From Isoetes taiwanensis (Eukaryota; Streptophyta; Lycopodiopsida; Isoetales; Isoetaceae): 64,000 bases of DNA. Below the pieces are notes generated by a model. That model saw nothing but the letters and a program-made list of their open reading frames with translations, did no database searches and had not been told where the DNA came from. This document shows positions 32,567-44,599 of this stretch, piece by piece; position 1 is the first letter of the stretch, and each line of letters opens with the position of its first letter. The stretch covers positions 23,262,967 through 23,326,966 of the forward strand of contig JAJEKV010000010.1 in assembly GCA_021234155.1 (NCBI GenBank), written 5' to 3'. The position numbers and the translations under genes are program-made.

Positions 32567-32840
32567 CAACAGTGTGCCCCTTAGCACGAGAAACTGCTTC
32601 TTTTCATCCTCTTAGGATGGCTTACGTAATTGAGAACAAATGGTTCCATATGTAGTAAGCACAATGTCGTGCTTACAAAGTTCAACACAATTTATTCTTC
32701 TCGATCTTCATGGTATATGTACACGAGATAGCTTGGCGGATGGTACTACTTTTTCCTTCAATTCATGTTCCCATTGTTTTAAAAGCGATTTAGGGCAAAC
32801 AATCAAGGTGCAAACAATCGGGGTTGGCAAGGAGTATAGA
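32567..32840 (-). pseudogene. SNF2-family ATPase fragment, copy B
   Basis: This is the counterpart of 1,800-2,080. The minus strand keeps the IVCPKS and QWEHELKEK stretches and the HDIVLTTYG stretch, with altered bases around CTG/CAG words (for example where copy A reads LKLSVYIYH). The frame is more broken than in copy A. It shows that the fragment was in the element before the two copies separated. Confidence 0.7.
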
Positions 32841-32929
32841 AAATGATCGCGGCGTCATCTTTTGAGACTTGGATTCCGCGTTTGATCTTTTTAGCCATGC
32901 GTTACACAAAAGTTCACTAGGATATTATG

Positions 32930-33440
32930 CTAGACACTCCACCGAACATTTACGTGGTGGATCTAGTTAGCTCTCAAGATAGTGTAGATTGGTTAGATAA
33001 GAAAGTCCTTGAGGCCCGGCATTTCATTTCGTGCTTGTGCAACCAAGTGGGCGGACTTGATTTGATAAGCGATTAGCGTTGGATTTTTTTGTTTATTTCG
33101 TCATTCCAAAAATCAACGAAAGCACATTTGCCTTGCGATGGAATTGTGGAGAAAAAAAAAAGATGAAAATCAATGCATGTGGAAATTTAGATCTTGTTAT
33201 TGGGATAGTTCCCAAAGTTATGTCTTCACAAAAATTTGGAGCAGTTGTCAAGGCAAAGAATTTGCGGTGAATGATGTGGTTTCGTTTGAGAGATATCCAA
33301 GGTAAAAATTTTACATCGGTGGCGAAGGGATCCTTCTGGCGGTCTTTGGAAATTACTGATGTTGATCACGGGGATGCAAACAGACCCTTTCTTGAAAAGT
33401 TTTTGGTTTGTTTGGAGTCGATATTTGGTATTGAAGCAAC
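32930..33440 (+). pseudogene. B3 DNA-binding domain fragment, copy B
   Basis: This is the counterpart of 2,174-2,690. VIPKIN, FVKAKNL and VSFERY can be read in different frames, the last correcting the premature stop of copy A. The acceptor before VIPK is lost: copy A reads GTTTCAGCTCGTC and copy B GTTTATTTCGTC. The SSQSYV segment is shifted out of frame. The two copies together indicate one ancestral B3 exon. Confidence 0.7.
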
Positions 33441-33444
33441 TTAA

Positions 33445-34370
33445 ATTCTATCTTTTGATATAACTATAATATGGTAGTTTTGAGCTCGGTTAGCTCTGGT
33501 TGATCGAAATTTTTGAGCTCGAAATTTAGCTTATGGTTGATCGAAATTTTTGAGGCCTTTGCCTTATGTATATAAGCATGATGTAGAATACAAAAAGCTG
33601 GATATATGATATGATATAGATTTACGAAATCAGTTTTTCAAAATGGAATTTGAAGATAAAAATATGAAGAAGATGAATATGATCGGGATGGATATCAAGA
33701 AGATGAATGCCCGCGATGAATAAGGATATGACAATAATATTGCTTGTTTTAATTTATATAGGCCTATTTGTGCTATGGGTATTTTGAAAAAAAGCAAATG
33801 AATTTAGTGATGGACATGGAGTTGGAGATGGTTGATCGAGAAATTTTTTGAGCTCATAATTTAGCTTACGGTTGATCCGGAGAAAAAGAAAAAAAGAAGG
33901 AATTAGAAATGACATATGGATTTACCCTAGAATTTCTACAACGAGAAGATTGGGTAGTCAAAAGTGGGACTCCCCATATCCTCGATCCAACATCTTTAGA
34001 AAGCAACAAAATGCAATCTGAATGAGGAACTTGGTGTCCGGCATAGTGGGAGAAGCTGCCGGCGACTCCTTGCAAATCCAAGGCATTAATGTCCCATGTG
34101 TCAAAGCGTCGATCAAAATTTGCCTAAAAAGCGCCATCCAGCCCACGGCATCGTCACGACAAATGTCGCGACAAATGTCGGACACATCCGCGCCAATTTG
34201 CTGCGTGATGCGACTAATCAAGCTATGTTCAAGTGTTTTGAGGTATCGCGGTTTTAGGTTGTTACACAAAACTTGCTTTCGATTTTTAGGTTGCTTTCGA
34301 AACGACATAGGTATACATAAATTTCATAGCAGGCAAATGTCGACAAATGTCACGACAAATGTCGGGGCGT
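33445..34370. other. Noncoding spacer of copy B with GAGCTC phrases
   Basis: It matches 2,700-3,600 of copy A, including the TTTTGAGCTC...GGTTGATC phrases. No gene is seen. Confidence 0.45.
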
Positions 34371-34374
34371 CATC

Positions 34375-34720
34375 GCGACATCATGTGACATTCTGAGAAC
34401 ATAAGACACACCGATGCGTATTTGCCACGTTAATGCTTTGCTAGGTCGCATGTGCCACGGAATTTGCCAGATTGACTATACGTCGCATCTTGGCGTGGCG
34501 TCTGACCGAGACCGCGTCGATGCGGTACTTGCCACGCACGTGTCTTGCCGGTCGCATGTGACTGGATTTTGACCGTTGACTATCGTCGCATGTGGCGTGG
34601 TCTGAAGAGCGTATGACCGATGCATGCGTTACTTGCAGTGTCTTTGCCAAATCGTGGGTGACGGCATGTGGCCAGTTGACACTTCGTCGCCCGGCGACGT
34701 CCGCGTCGCATCGCGGCGTT
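34375..34720. repeat. Promoter-proximal palindrome repeats, copy B (altered)
   Basis: The four ~105-bp repeats are present, but every palindrome is changed on its right half, for example ACGTCGCATCTTGGCGT and CGTCGCATCGCGGCGT instead of ACGTCGCATGCGACGT. The left half ACGTCGCAT stays intact. Such one-sided change is notable, and consensus error is a possible cause. Confidence 0.6.
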
Positions 34721-34729
34721 AAAGATTTC

Positions 34730-34737
34730 TATATAAA
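34730..34737 (+). promoter_or_regulatory. TATA box of the copy B transposase unit
   Basis: TATATAAA is in the same context as in copy A, followed by a pyrimidine-rich leader and ATGGATCGCCATGG at 34,852. Confidence 0.6.
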
Positions 34738-35044
34738 CAACTTTTTTTCTCGGCCTTCATTGTTATTTTCTTTGGCTCCTCTTCCAGCCCTAAGCGCCTT
34801 TGGTGTTATTCTTTTTTAACCATATCTTATACTTGTTCTTTGCCCTACATGGATCGCCATGGTCATCGGCATGATCGGCCTTTGGAGGAGATGGCCGAGG
34901 AGGCAGTTGATGTTGTCTTACCACCGAGGGGATATTTGATATGCGAGAACAGTCACATATAAGTTTCTTTGATTCTTGTATTTAGTAGCCTAGACATATA
35001 TAAACTAGGAGAGGGCGTGTAATGCTGCGAGTAGTAAAAAAAGC

Positions 35045-35360
35045 GGTGTTTTTGGTCAAGGACCGCGATCGCCTCCACCTTGAGTGGAGAGGACCAGGTG
35101 TGCCAGGCCCAAACTCACCTTCATACCTTACTAAGTACAATGTAGATTACAAAATTGAGGTGTCGTAGTCAAGGTCATATGTCGACTTCACCTTGAGTGG
35201 AGGGGACTCTATGTATCGGGGGCTAAGCGGCGTCTCCAAAAAAGATCTTTATTGAAATTGAAACTTATATAAGGGTCATTACTTTCGGGGAAAGGGCATG
35301 GTCGGCTTCACCTTGAGTGGAGAGGACTACGTGTCCGGGCCCAATTCTGTCCATTTAGGA
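35045..35360 (+). repeat. 110-bp hairpin repeats, copy B
   Basis: Three units contain CTCCACCTTGAGTGGAG or CTTCACCTTGAGTGGAG and AGGAC, as at 4,280-4,578 in copy A. Confidence 0.7.
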
Positions 35361-35399
35361 TTTAGGGTTTAGGGTTTAGGGTTTAGGGTTTAGGGTTTA
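35354..35399 (+). repeat. Interstitial telomere repeat, copy B
   Basis: One TTTAGGA and five TTTAGGG units (35,361-35,395) are followed by TTTATACTACC. The tract is identical in length to that of copy A. Confidence 0.9.
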
Positions 35400-35439
35400 T
35401 ACTACCATATATTGTATCTATCACAGCCGTTCAAACTAT

Positions 35440-35615
35440 TGTGCAGTATATAGTACTTACCTTTTGTAATTGGCGGAGGGACAAAATAGTTTGCGATTGT
35501 AAAAAGATGTATGGGGCTTGAAGAGACGACTTAGAGCGGTTGTTGAAGACCATCGATAAGATTTGGTACATTTGAACAACCCACGGATCGATGCTTTCGT
35601 CATGGATATCGGGTT
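35440..35615 (+). pseudogene. Transposase-associated domain exon, copy B
   Basis: WRRDKIVCDCKKMY and then RAVVEDH can be read across slips, matching 4,660-4,834. Copy A has AGATCTGATGCTCGTCATGG where this copy has GGATCGATGCTTTCGTCATGG, one of the recurrent word exchanges. Confidence 0.6.
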
Positions 35616-35754
35616 GGTATACAATTATTATTTTTTTTTTTTTAAGAGTATCTCTCCCGTTTAAGTATATATTCAAGATGTTTATGATATCTAAATATGT
35701 AGGTAGATGATCTTTGATGTCTCCTCAAACTAGATGTGGATTTTGGTTTAATGT

Positions 35755-36250
35755 CACTATAACCCCAAAGTTGGCTCTATGTGTTGTTGTTTTTTTTCTT
35801 TTTTTACAAAAAACAACACTTAAAAATCACCATAGTAATGTTCCGAAAATGCTAGAAACAATGTGTAGTTTTTTTAGTGCGGTTTCTCACACAAAAAGAG
35901 CGTGTAGTTTTCATCGTGGTTTTAGACAAAAAAGCGACCAATAATTTTTATGTGTAGTTTTTGCCATGGTTCTCAAGAAAAACAACATGTAAATTCTATG
36001 TGTGATTTTTGCTCAAAAACAAAAAGCGCACATGATTTTTTTAGTGTGGTATTCACATAAAAACAATGCATGGTCTTCATTTTGTAAGACTTTTTTAGCA
36101 TGGGTTTCCTTCATATGTCCACGTGTTGTTTTCATTGTTTGAAGTGCAACCATGCATTGTTTTTATATAATAACCGCGTTTTTTTTTTTTTTTTTAGTGT
36201 AGTTTTAAAAACAAAACAACAAATATATAAAACTTAAGAACAACGTTGTT
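35755..36250. repeat. Left subterminal repeats of the 35,755-44,586 element
   Basis: TGTGTAGTTTTT, GTGCGGTTTCTCACACAAAAA-like and CATGGTTCTCAAGAAAAAC phrases recur about every 50 bases. The right end (44,290-44,540) has the same words on the opposite strand (AAAACCACACC, AACTACATATCCTTAAG). Confidence 0.7.
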
Positions 36251-38280
36251 TTCGGGTTGTCATCAAGAAAGGGTAATAAGCGTAGAAAAATTAATAACCA
36301 TAGGTTAACATGTTATTGAATAGTCAATACATTCATATTTTATTTCCTATACAACTTTGTACATTTTAAATATTTTAAATTCTTGATTGTAAACAAAGGC
36401 ATTGAGAAAAATAAGATGATCATTCTTGGTATTATTGAATGAAAAGTAAACATTTTACGCATGCTTGCAAGTTTACAACCCGACCACATGCATTTTTGTG
36501 GCGGATCTCCATGAAATTGGTAAAAAAGGGTAATGTGGGTCATATTGTTCTCGGATTTGCATTCAACCACGGAGGATGTCGTCATAGTGACACATTACTT
36601 AATATTTTCAGCTTGCTAAAATCGATCACTTCTCCCTTCCGTCTTTACTGTCGGATCATCTTTGTTCCATCTTTAAGCGCGGATCGTCTCTTTGATAGCG
36701 AGAGAAGATTAGAAAAAAAAAAAAGCGCCGACAAGCTGGCATGTCGTGTAACCTTACCACTATTGTGTAACCTTTACAACATTAGGGTCGCGAAAATATA
36801 GCATAAAGAGATAAATCGATACCGGGGAAGGGCTATCGAGATCCGATTAAGCGCTTGCCAACACGTTTATCTATTCTATAGTTGGGATTTAAAAGATTCA
36901 ACAAGATACAACGGTTTGTAACAAAACAAAAACAAACTTCGGGTTAGAAAAATAGAGCAAAAAAGATAAATAAAAAGCGGAAAGCGAGTATTTTTTTGGG
37001 TGTTAGAATTATTTAGACAATCCTTGCGGGCCCAACTATGCTACAAAGATTCCAACCTCTGAAAGCCTACCAAAACACACATAAGCACAACCTGCAAAAA
37101 CAATATTATCTTGATAATAATAGATCTATGCTTTATATGGAGCTAAAAATAAATAAGACAAGCGAGTTCGAGGCGGAGGTGCAAATCCTTTACCCACATC
37201 CTCAAGCAAATAACAAATACTTACGAAATGTAGGCTGCGGTCACGGGCCTTTCGGCTTTTTGCAAAACGACACATGGAGAATGGTCTATGAGCGGTGGCA
37301 ATTCAAATGAGCGGTGTTTTGTTCATATGTATTTTCTGGATGTTTGATCCCTTGTACCTGCTACGGTGGCTTCGATTCTTTACACTGTTTCATCGTCAAT
37401 CTCTAGCTCGGGCTTTTGTGAACTAGCGAGCAGTTACCTCAACCTCCATCGAGCTAAATCCTGCGGGTTTTATGGAATAATCTTAGAAGCCAAGATCTTT
37501 CTTTGGAGGAAAAGCGGATCAGATCACGAAGATCGGGGCATTTAGCATATTTGCCCGAGTTATACAAATAGAAATGGCTGAAAGAAGATGGATTGGAGCA
37601 GAGTTATACAAAGCGGAGACGAGGGAGATCTGGGAATCTTCATCTTGTATCCAAAGCGGATCTTTTTCCGCCGGGGAGCCCGGCCCAGTATCGGGGGCGG
37701 GAGTTGGATCCGCCAAGAGGTCGGAGGAGTTGGGCGTGGAGAATAGGGTTTCAACATGAAGAATAGGGTTTGAATAAGGGTTTGAAGAATAAAGACAATT
37801 TGGGCTATATGCATTTCAAATTTATCCCACTTTGTTGCATGGGGAGGGGGATAATTTGAATTCAAGTTCTTGAATGTTTATAAACTTATGCTTGCTTAAA
37901 AATCATTTTGTTTTTCAAACTAATTTTTCTAGCATTGAATTTGCCAAAACCTATAGAGAACAAATTCACCGCCATCGCTCCTCTTCAACAAAGCCCCCTC
38001 TGGCCATGGAATCCCAGTTATCAACGTCGCACTGCAAGAAAAATGTTTGGTCAAAAAGGAAGCCCATGTGACACGCATGGACTTTCCAAAAATAAACCTT
38101 TGAAACTACCTAGAATATTAAAAACCCTTCTCAACCTTTAAAAAACGGATGAAAAACGTGTAGTGGAAACCTTATGGCATCTAGTCAAATTTTCAACTAC
38201 ACTTCAATTCTACATGCTTTGAGTTTTGGATACACTGAGATGTCATGCTTAAGGTAATAGCTTCTTTTAGCATAACCTAT
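36251..38280. other. Unassigned interior of the 35,755-44,586 element, left part
   Basis: Frames at 36,439-36,801 and 37,038-37,310 have no domain I recognise. The second includes QILYPHPQANNKYLRNVGCG. The strand and gene status are unclear. They could be captured gene pieces. Confidence 0.35.
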
Positions 38281-39480
38281 AGGTTTTGATATTCCATAAG
38301 GTCATATGTTAATGCCCCCCCAAAAAAAAAAACAAAACAAAACCCAAACGTGATGACATGGTGCCCAATTCCTGGTCGAATCAACGTTGCCTTAGGTTTG
38401 GGGGAGGTTGTTAAAATCTGCTTAAGTTGGTGCGGTGGAATAGTGGCACACAAAGGTGACATGGCAATGATATGGCACTAGAAATAATGAGGTGGCATAA
38501 AAAGAGCAAACAAACTTTTTTTTTTGGGAGAAAGTGACTATATGCAATGGGTGATGACATGGCATGAGTATGATGAGGTGGCAAAGATGAGTGATGAGAT
38601 GGCAAAATATGAAGGTGTAGAAAAATGAAGAATGTGCATAGACAAATTGACAACTTTTAAAAACATATTTCTCCATGGTGACATGGCATTTTTTGGATGG
38701 TGTGACATGTCACATGATGACCAAGCATTTTATGCACTTTAGATAGAAAATGACTAGGCCAATTTTTTGAAAAGGGGTTTTTAGTGAGATAAGAGGTTTT
38801 TCTTAGTGCCCCTAAATTCCCTTGCCAATTCCTTTATGAAACGTTAAAAGTTGTCATATTTCTTGTAAAAATGCTTAGTCATCATGTTCACATCATCTTA
38901 TCTTGATATATCGCCCAAACATTGCCACACCACCCATGAAAGACCAAGATTGTACTTCATTCTTGTTTGCCCTTGCTTACTTTGCATGACATGTCACCTA
39001 CTTGGAGTGCCATGTCATCATATTTCGTGTCAACTTTTGTAAATTTTTATTTCTTCCACTTATCTTGTAGAAATTGCAAGAATAACACTTTGCCAAATCA
39101 TCATGCCACTTTTGCCATGTCATCACAACAATTTGCTAAGTCATTGGCATATGTCAACTATTTCTCATATAAGTTGCATTTGCCTTGAATCCTTTTTGAA
39201 AAGTCCATAAATGCCTTTGGGATTTGACAGTACATTAATTTGCTTCCTTCTAGTACTATAAGCCAAGTACTATAAGCACCTAAAGTTTAGGTATAATATC
39301 ACACAACTCAAATCACAAAAACTTCATGATGTAGCCAAGGTATTTCTTGCTACTGCTCAAGAACACCCTATGCCAATAAATCTATTACTGTAGTTTCAAT
39401 ATCTGATGTTGTATGGAGTTGATTCACACTGATTTCAATAAGTAGCAAAGTAAGAGCCTTCCTTATGTTGGTGATATTTC
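38281..39480. repeat. Interspersed GATGACATGGCA / TGCCATGTCATC words
   Basis: GATGACATGGCATGAG, GATGAGGTGGCAAAG and TGAGATGGCAAAAT words at 38,440-38,620 are mirrored by TGCCATGTCATCAT and GCCACTTTTGCCATG at 39,000-39,150. Together they make a loose inverted arrangement. No coding evidence is seen. Confidence 0.45.
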
Positions 39481-39661
39481 CTATGGGAAGATATTCATTT
39501 ATGGTTGTTGAGCTTAGCTCTCATGGTCCGCGATGTTAAGTTTAGAGTTTCTTCACGGGATGTGAGATCAAGAGTTGAATTCTCATATTGTATTGAGCTC
39601 ATGTTGGATGCATGAGTCCCCTCGTTTGCTTGTATGTCTATTTGGAGATGAGGTTAAGCTT

Positions 39662-40195
39662 GGTCTCATCTAGAAGGAGGGATGGTGTTCTTAGTGTGCC
39701 ATTCGAGATTATTTAAGCTCTATGATAGATGTGTTTTTTTCACATGGTGGGGTTATTAGTCCCTCCTTGTGTATGCGATATAGGTACTTTCTTGGTCTCA
39801 TCTAGAGGGAGGGATGGTGTTCTTAGGGGCTGTGCCATTCGAGATTATTTAAGCTCTATGATAGATGTGTTTTTCACATGGTGGGGTTATTAGTTCCCTC
39901 CTTGTGTACGATATTAGGTACTTTCTTGGTCTCATCTAGAGGGAGGGATGGTGTTCTTAGGGCTGTGCCATTCGAGATTATTTAAGCTCTATGATAGATG
40001 TGTTTTTTTTTCACATGGTGGGGTTATTAGTCCCTCCTTGTATGCGATATAGGTACTTTCTTGGTCTCATCTAGAGGGAGGGATGGTGTTCTTAGGGTTG
40101 TGCCATTCGAGATTATTTAAGCTCTACGATAGATGTGTTTTTCACATGGTGGGGGTATTAGTCCCTCCTTGTGTTTGATATAGGTACCTTCTTCT
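39662..40195 (+). repeat. Four tandem copies of a ~134-bp repeat
   Basis: GGTCTCATCTAGAGGGAGGG starts units at 39,662, 39,794, 39,928 and 40,062. Each unit continues ATGGTGTTCTTAGG, GCCATTCGAGATTATTTAAG and CACATGGTGGGG. A preceding degenerate unit may start near 39,530. It is followed at about 40,225 and 40,517 by a repeated TTATTGGTTG...TATAGCTAAGGGGCATGC phrase. Confidence 0.85.
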
Positions 40196-40654
40196 TTCTT
40201 TTATAGCATAATGTCCAACATTATTGGTTGTGGCATATAGCTAAGGGGCATGCCCCAAGGCTAGGCGGTCAAGGGTTCCTACCCTTTGTCACGTATTTCA
40301 CACTTGATGGAGGTACGAGTCCCCCATGTTAGTGGTCATGTTCTTACTATAGGTATGTTTCGACTCAAACTTCGACTTGATTAAGGAGGGAGAGCCATTT
40401 GTATCCTCTTTTTTTGGGGACCCTTGTATGATATTATGTATTTTCCATGGTGCATGTATGACTCCCCCCATTGTGTGCTTAGCTATATCCTATTTTATTA
40501 TTATTTATCATGGTACCCGGCCTTATTGGTTGCGGTGTATAGCTAAGGGGCATGCTTTATTAAAGGCTAGTTTGCGATGCAAGCTTGGTATAGTTACAGA
40601 GTTCTCTCATGTTTACAACTTGGTATGGGGATGGGAGGCTCCTCATGTTGGAGC

Positions 40655-40930
40655 CAAGGTCGCTCCAACATGCCAACGGGGCTCAAACATGCCACCTAGG
40701 CTCCAACATGACAAGATGGCTCAAACATGTCAAGGTGGCTCAAACATGCCCGTGGGCTCCAACATGCCAAGGTGGCTCAAACATACCACGTGGGCTCCAA
40801 GATGCCATGTGGGCTCCAACATGCCAAGGTGGCTCAAACATGCCACATGAGCTCTAACATGCCACCTAGGCTCCAACATGCCAAGGTGGCTCAAGCATGC
40901 CACCTAGGCTCAAGCATGCCATCTAGGCAC
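40655..40930 (-). repeat. 19-bp minisatellite, left arm (inverted)
   Basis: Units such as CCACCTAGGCTCCAACATG and CCAAGGTGGCTCAAACATG run head to tail for about 275 bases. They are the reverse complement of the array at 42,230-44,190. Frames here (for example repeated WLKHA...SNMP peptides) are products of the repeat. Confidence 0.88.
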
Positions 40931-41990
40931 TCCAAATGGTGGCGTGGCATGCCAAGTAAGCAAGGCCAAGTTTTGACTAGGCCAAAAATGAAAAAGATGT
41001 CCATCTTTGGTCTTTTCATTGGGCGATGTTGGCAAATTTTGGGTGACATGGCTAGATGATGGTGACATAAACATGATGACTAGGACTTTATGCAAGGAAT
41101 ATGATAACCTTTGGAATTTTTGGTAGAGGAGTTTGGCAATGGATAGAATAGAGGAATCTTCTTGGCCGACACCCTTCCCCAAATCGAACCAGGGCGAACT
41201 TTCTTGCGGCTTCCTCTCGAGACTCAATTTCTCTATCCATTTGTTGAATCCACCGTTCAAGTAACTTTTTGGCGGGGTTCAAAAAAAATCAAGATCCGTC
41301 AGGAGAAACTTATCAAAGCCGTGAAGCGTCTGCTTTCGACCATTAGAAACCCAAGTGTTTTGTCGTTCGGCGGTACAAAACTCGAAATGGAGATTGACTT
41401 AGCCATGTCATCGGGAATAGTGACATTACCCTAGGGGCCAAGTTATATGGTCATTTTTTTTACCTTGAAAAGAAACCACGAACCCTCTACATGACAATAT
41501 TACGCAGCCATCTCTTCGCCAATTGACTAGGAGCGTGTGGACATGAGCTACTTTGGCTTCTTGGAGAAAGGGTGGTCTTCTTGGAGAAAGGGTCGGTTTA
41601 CAATTTGAATTGGGAGAGTTATGCATCGCGTGGCCAAGGGCCTTTGGGAGAAAACCTTTGGGATGAGCTGCTTTTGAAAGGTTTTAAGGGTCCATCTTCT
41701 GGCATCAACACCCTCCCTCTACGTGATGACATTATGCAAGATCCTGGTCGAATCTGATTAGGATATGGTCTCCGAAACCCTGTGTGTTGCTTGAATGGTG
41801 GATTCAATAGTCGGATAGGGAAACCGAGCTCCAGGAGGCGGGGCATTGGCATTTGCCTTCCCGGAGGATCGTTGGCAGGAAAGGCTACCTCCAACCTTTT
41901 TGAGGTCCGTCTCACGGGGTCGACCTCTCCCCTCACAGGTGAGGAAGGCTGGGCAAAGTCCACGGCACGGTTCGATTTGGGGAAGGGTGT
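40931..41990. repeat. Core of the inverted repeat with two opposed 1.1-kb satellite pieces
   Basis: About 260 bases of unique sequence (40,931-41,190) are repeated in reverse at 41,969-42,230; for example ACACCCTTCCCCAAATCGAACC is matched by its complement. The centre, 41,165-41,760, is a divergent forward unit of the satellite (TTTTGTCGTTCGG, CAATTGACTA, GAGCTACTTTGGCTTCTTGG, GGCATCAACACC). 41,760-41,990 is the first half of a unit in reverse. Subfamily-specific bases match neither A nor B, so this is a third form. Confidence 0.75.
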
Positions 41991-42231
41991 CAGCGTTTAA
42001 GTTCTTCAAGATCCCTCTATTCTATCCCTTGCCAAACTCCTCTACCAAAATTTTTAAAGGTTATCATATTTCTTGCATAAAGTCCTAGTCATCATGTCCA
42101 CATCACCACCATCTAGCCATGTCAACCAAAATTTGCCAACATCACCCAATGAAAGGACCAAAGATGGACATCTTTTCATTTTTGGCCTAGTCAAAACTTG
42201 GCCTTGCTTAGTTGGCATGCCATGTCACCGC

Positions 42232-44190
42232 TTGGAGTGCCTAGGTGGCATATTGGTGCCTAGGTGGCATGCCTGAGCCACCTTGGCATGTTGGAGCCTT
42301 GGTGGCATGTTGGAGCCCACATGGCATGTTTCAACCACCCTGGCATGTTTGAGCCTAGGTGGCATATTTGAGCCATCTTGGCGTGTTGGAGCCCGCGGGC
42401 ATGTTTGAGCCACCTTGGCATGTTTGAGCCACCTTAGCATGTTTGACATGGGTGGCATGTTTGAGCCACCTTGGCATGTTGTAGCCTAAGTGGCATGTTG
42501 GAGCCCAGGTGGCATGTTGGAGCCCACGTGGCATGTTTGAGCCACCTTGGCATGTTGGAGTCCATGTGGCATGTTTGAGCCACCTTGGCATGTTTGAGCC
42601 TAGGTGGCATGTTTGAGCCATCTTGGCATGTTTAAGCGTAGGTGGATATTGGAGCCTAGGTGGCATGTTTGAGCTATGGCATGTTGGGCCCGGGTGGCAT
42701 TTTGGAGCCCATTGACATGTTTGAGCCACCTTGACATGTTTGAGGCTAGGTGGATGTTGGAGCCTGGGTGGCATGTTTGAGCCACCTAGGTGGCATGTTG
42801 GAGTCCATTGGCATGTTTGAGCCACCTTGGCATGTTTGAGCCTAGTTGACATGTTGGAGCACATGCATGGCATGTTTGAGGCACCTTGGCATGTTTGAGC
42901 CTAGGTGGATGTTGGAGCCAGTGGCATGTTTGAGCCCTCGTTGGCATGTTTGAGCCACCTTGGCATGTTTGTAGCCTAGGTGGCACGTTGGAGCCTAGGT
43001 GGCATGTTGGAGCCACCTTGGCATATTGGACCTAGGTGGCATGTTAGAGCACACATGGCATGTTTGAGCCACCTTGGCATGTTGGAGCCAGCGTGGCATG
43101 TTTGAGCCACCTTGGCATGTTTGAGCCTAGGTGGCATGTTGGAACCCGTGGCATCTTTGAGCCACCTTGGCATGTTTGAGCCTAGGTGGCATGTTGGAAA
43201 CTTCCCGTGTGGCATGTTTGAGCCATCTTGGCATGTTTGAGCCTAGGCGGCATGTTTAAGCCACCATGGCATGTTGGAGCCCATGTGGCATGTTTGAGCC
43301 ACCTTGGCATGTTGGAGCCAAGGTGGCATCGTGGAAAGCGCATGGCATGTTTGAGCCTAGGTGGCATGTTGAACCAGCGTGGCATGTTTGAGCCACCTTG
43401 GCATGTTGGAACCTAGGTGGAATGTTGGAGCCTGCGTGGCATGTTTGATCCACCTTGGCATGTTTGAGCCTAGGTGGCATGTTTGAGCCACCTTGGCATG
43501 ATGGAGCCTAGGTGGCATGTTGGAGCCCTACATGGCATGTTTGAGCCGCCTTAGCATGTTAGAGCTGGCGGCATGTTTGAGCCACCTTGGCATGTTTGAT
43601 TACGGGTGGCATGTTGGGTCGAGGTGGCATGTTTGAGCCATCTTGGCATGTTGGAACTAGGTGGCGTTGGAGCCTAGGTGGCATGTTGGAGTCTAGGTGG
43701 CATGTTGGAGCCCACATGGCATATGTTGAAACCTAGGTGGCATGTTTTGACCACCTTGGCATGTTTTATTACCTAGGTGGCATGTTGGAGCCACCTTGGC
43801 ATGTTAGACCTAGGTGGCATGTTGGAGCCATCGCATGGCATGTTTGATCCACCTTGGCATGTTTGGGCTTAGGTGGCATGTTGGGCTTCATTATGGCATG
43901 TTTGAGTCACCTTGGCATGTTGGAGCCTAGGTGGCATGTTTGAGCCAGGTGGCATGTCGAACCTAGGTGCCATATTGGAGAAACCTTGGCATGTTTGAGC
44001 CACCTTGGCATGTCGAACCTAGGTGTCATGTTTGAGCCACCTTGGCATGTTTGAGCCACCTTGGCATGTCGAGACCTAGGTGGCATGTTTGAACTCCCCT
44101 GCTTGGCATATTGAAGCCTAGTTGCCATGTTGGAACACCTTGGCATGTCATGAGCCACCTTGCATGTTGGAGCCTAGGTAGCATGTTTGA
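42232..44190 (+). repeat. 19-bp minisatellite, right arm (~100 units)
   Basis: CATGTTGGAGCCTAGGTGG and CATGTTTGAGCCACCTTGG alternate irregularly for about 1.96 kb. Every unit starts CATG. Because three units make 57 bases, long frames of repeating peptides appear on the minus strand; they carry no protein signature. Confidence 0.92.
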
Positions 44191-44586
44191 AGTCAAATGC
44201 TAGTGAAGTGTGTCAAGCATATATAACTCTTGTATCTTTGCCATTTTGTGGCGATAATGGCATGTGGACAATTTGGTCATACAGTTCTTAGAAAACCTTA
44301 AAAAACCACCTCAAAAAACACTACCTTAAAAAACAACACCTTAAAAAAAATCCCTTCAAAAACCATCTTTTGTGAAAACAACACATCCTTAAATAAGAGA
44401 CTACACCTCCTTAGAAACCACCCATTCTTTAAAAAAAACTACATATCCTTAAGAAAAACTATAGCATATCCTTGGAAAACCACACCCCATATAACTACAT
44501 TATAGGGTTTTCAAATCTTCAAAAAAAAACTTCGTATTTTGTTTTTTGTTGTTTTCATTTGTGGACCAAATGTTGGGGTGTGTGTG
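44191..44586. repeat. Right subterminal repeats of the 35,755-44,586 element
   Basis: AAAACCACCTC, AAAAACAACACC, AACTACATATCCTTAAG and similar phrases fill 44,285-44,500. They are followed by GGACCAAATGTTGGGGTGTG at the terminus. These mirror the left subterminal words. Confidence 0.7.
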
Positions 44587-44599
44587 TGTTGTCCATAGA

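Larger units (their letters stand above)
35755..44586 (+). mobile_element. CACTA-like insertion within copy B
   Basis: Copy A has the empty site AATGTTGTCCATAG at about 4,980. Copy B has AATGT, then 8,832 extra bases, then TGTTGTCCATAG, so TGT is a perfect 3-bp target duplication (35,752-35,754 and 44,587-44,589). The left end is CACTATAACCCCAAAG; the right end reads CACACACACCCCAACA on the other strand. CAC...ACCCCAA is thus shared, and the right CACTA is altered. Subterminal words TGTGTAGTTTTT (left) and AAAAACTACAC (right) are inverted relative to each other. No transposase is seen, so it is non-autonomous. The interior has tandem repeats, a minisatellite inverted repeat and 1.1-kb satellite pieces. 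Confidence 0.88.

Noticed and set aside
42355-43480. Long minus-strand frames encoding repeated WLKHAT...CQGGSNMP peptides
   Set aside because: They follow from the 19-bp minisatellite (three units equal 57 bases). No domain is kept and several frames are open at once.
42232-44190. CRISPR-like array
   Set aside because: The repeats are directly adjacent without unique spacers, and the setting is a plant transposon.
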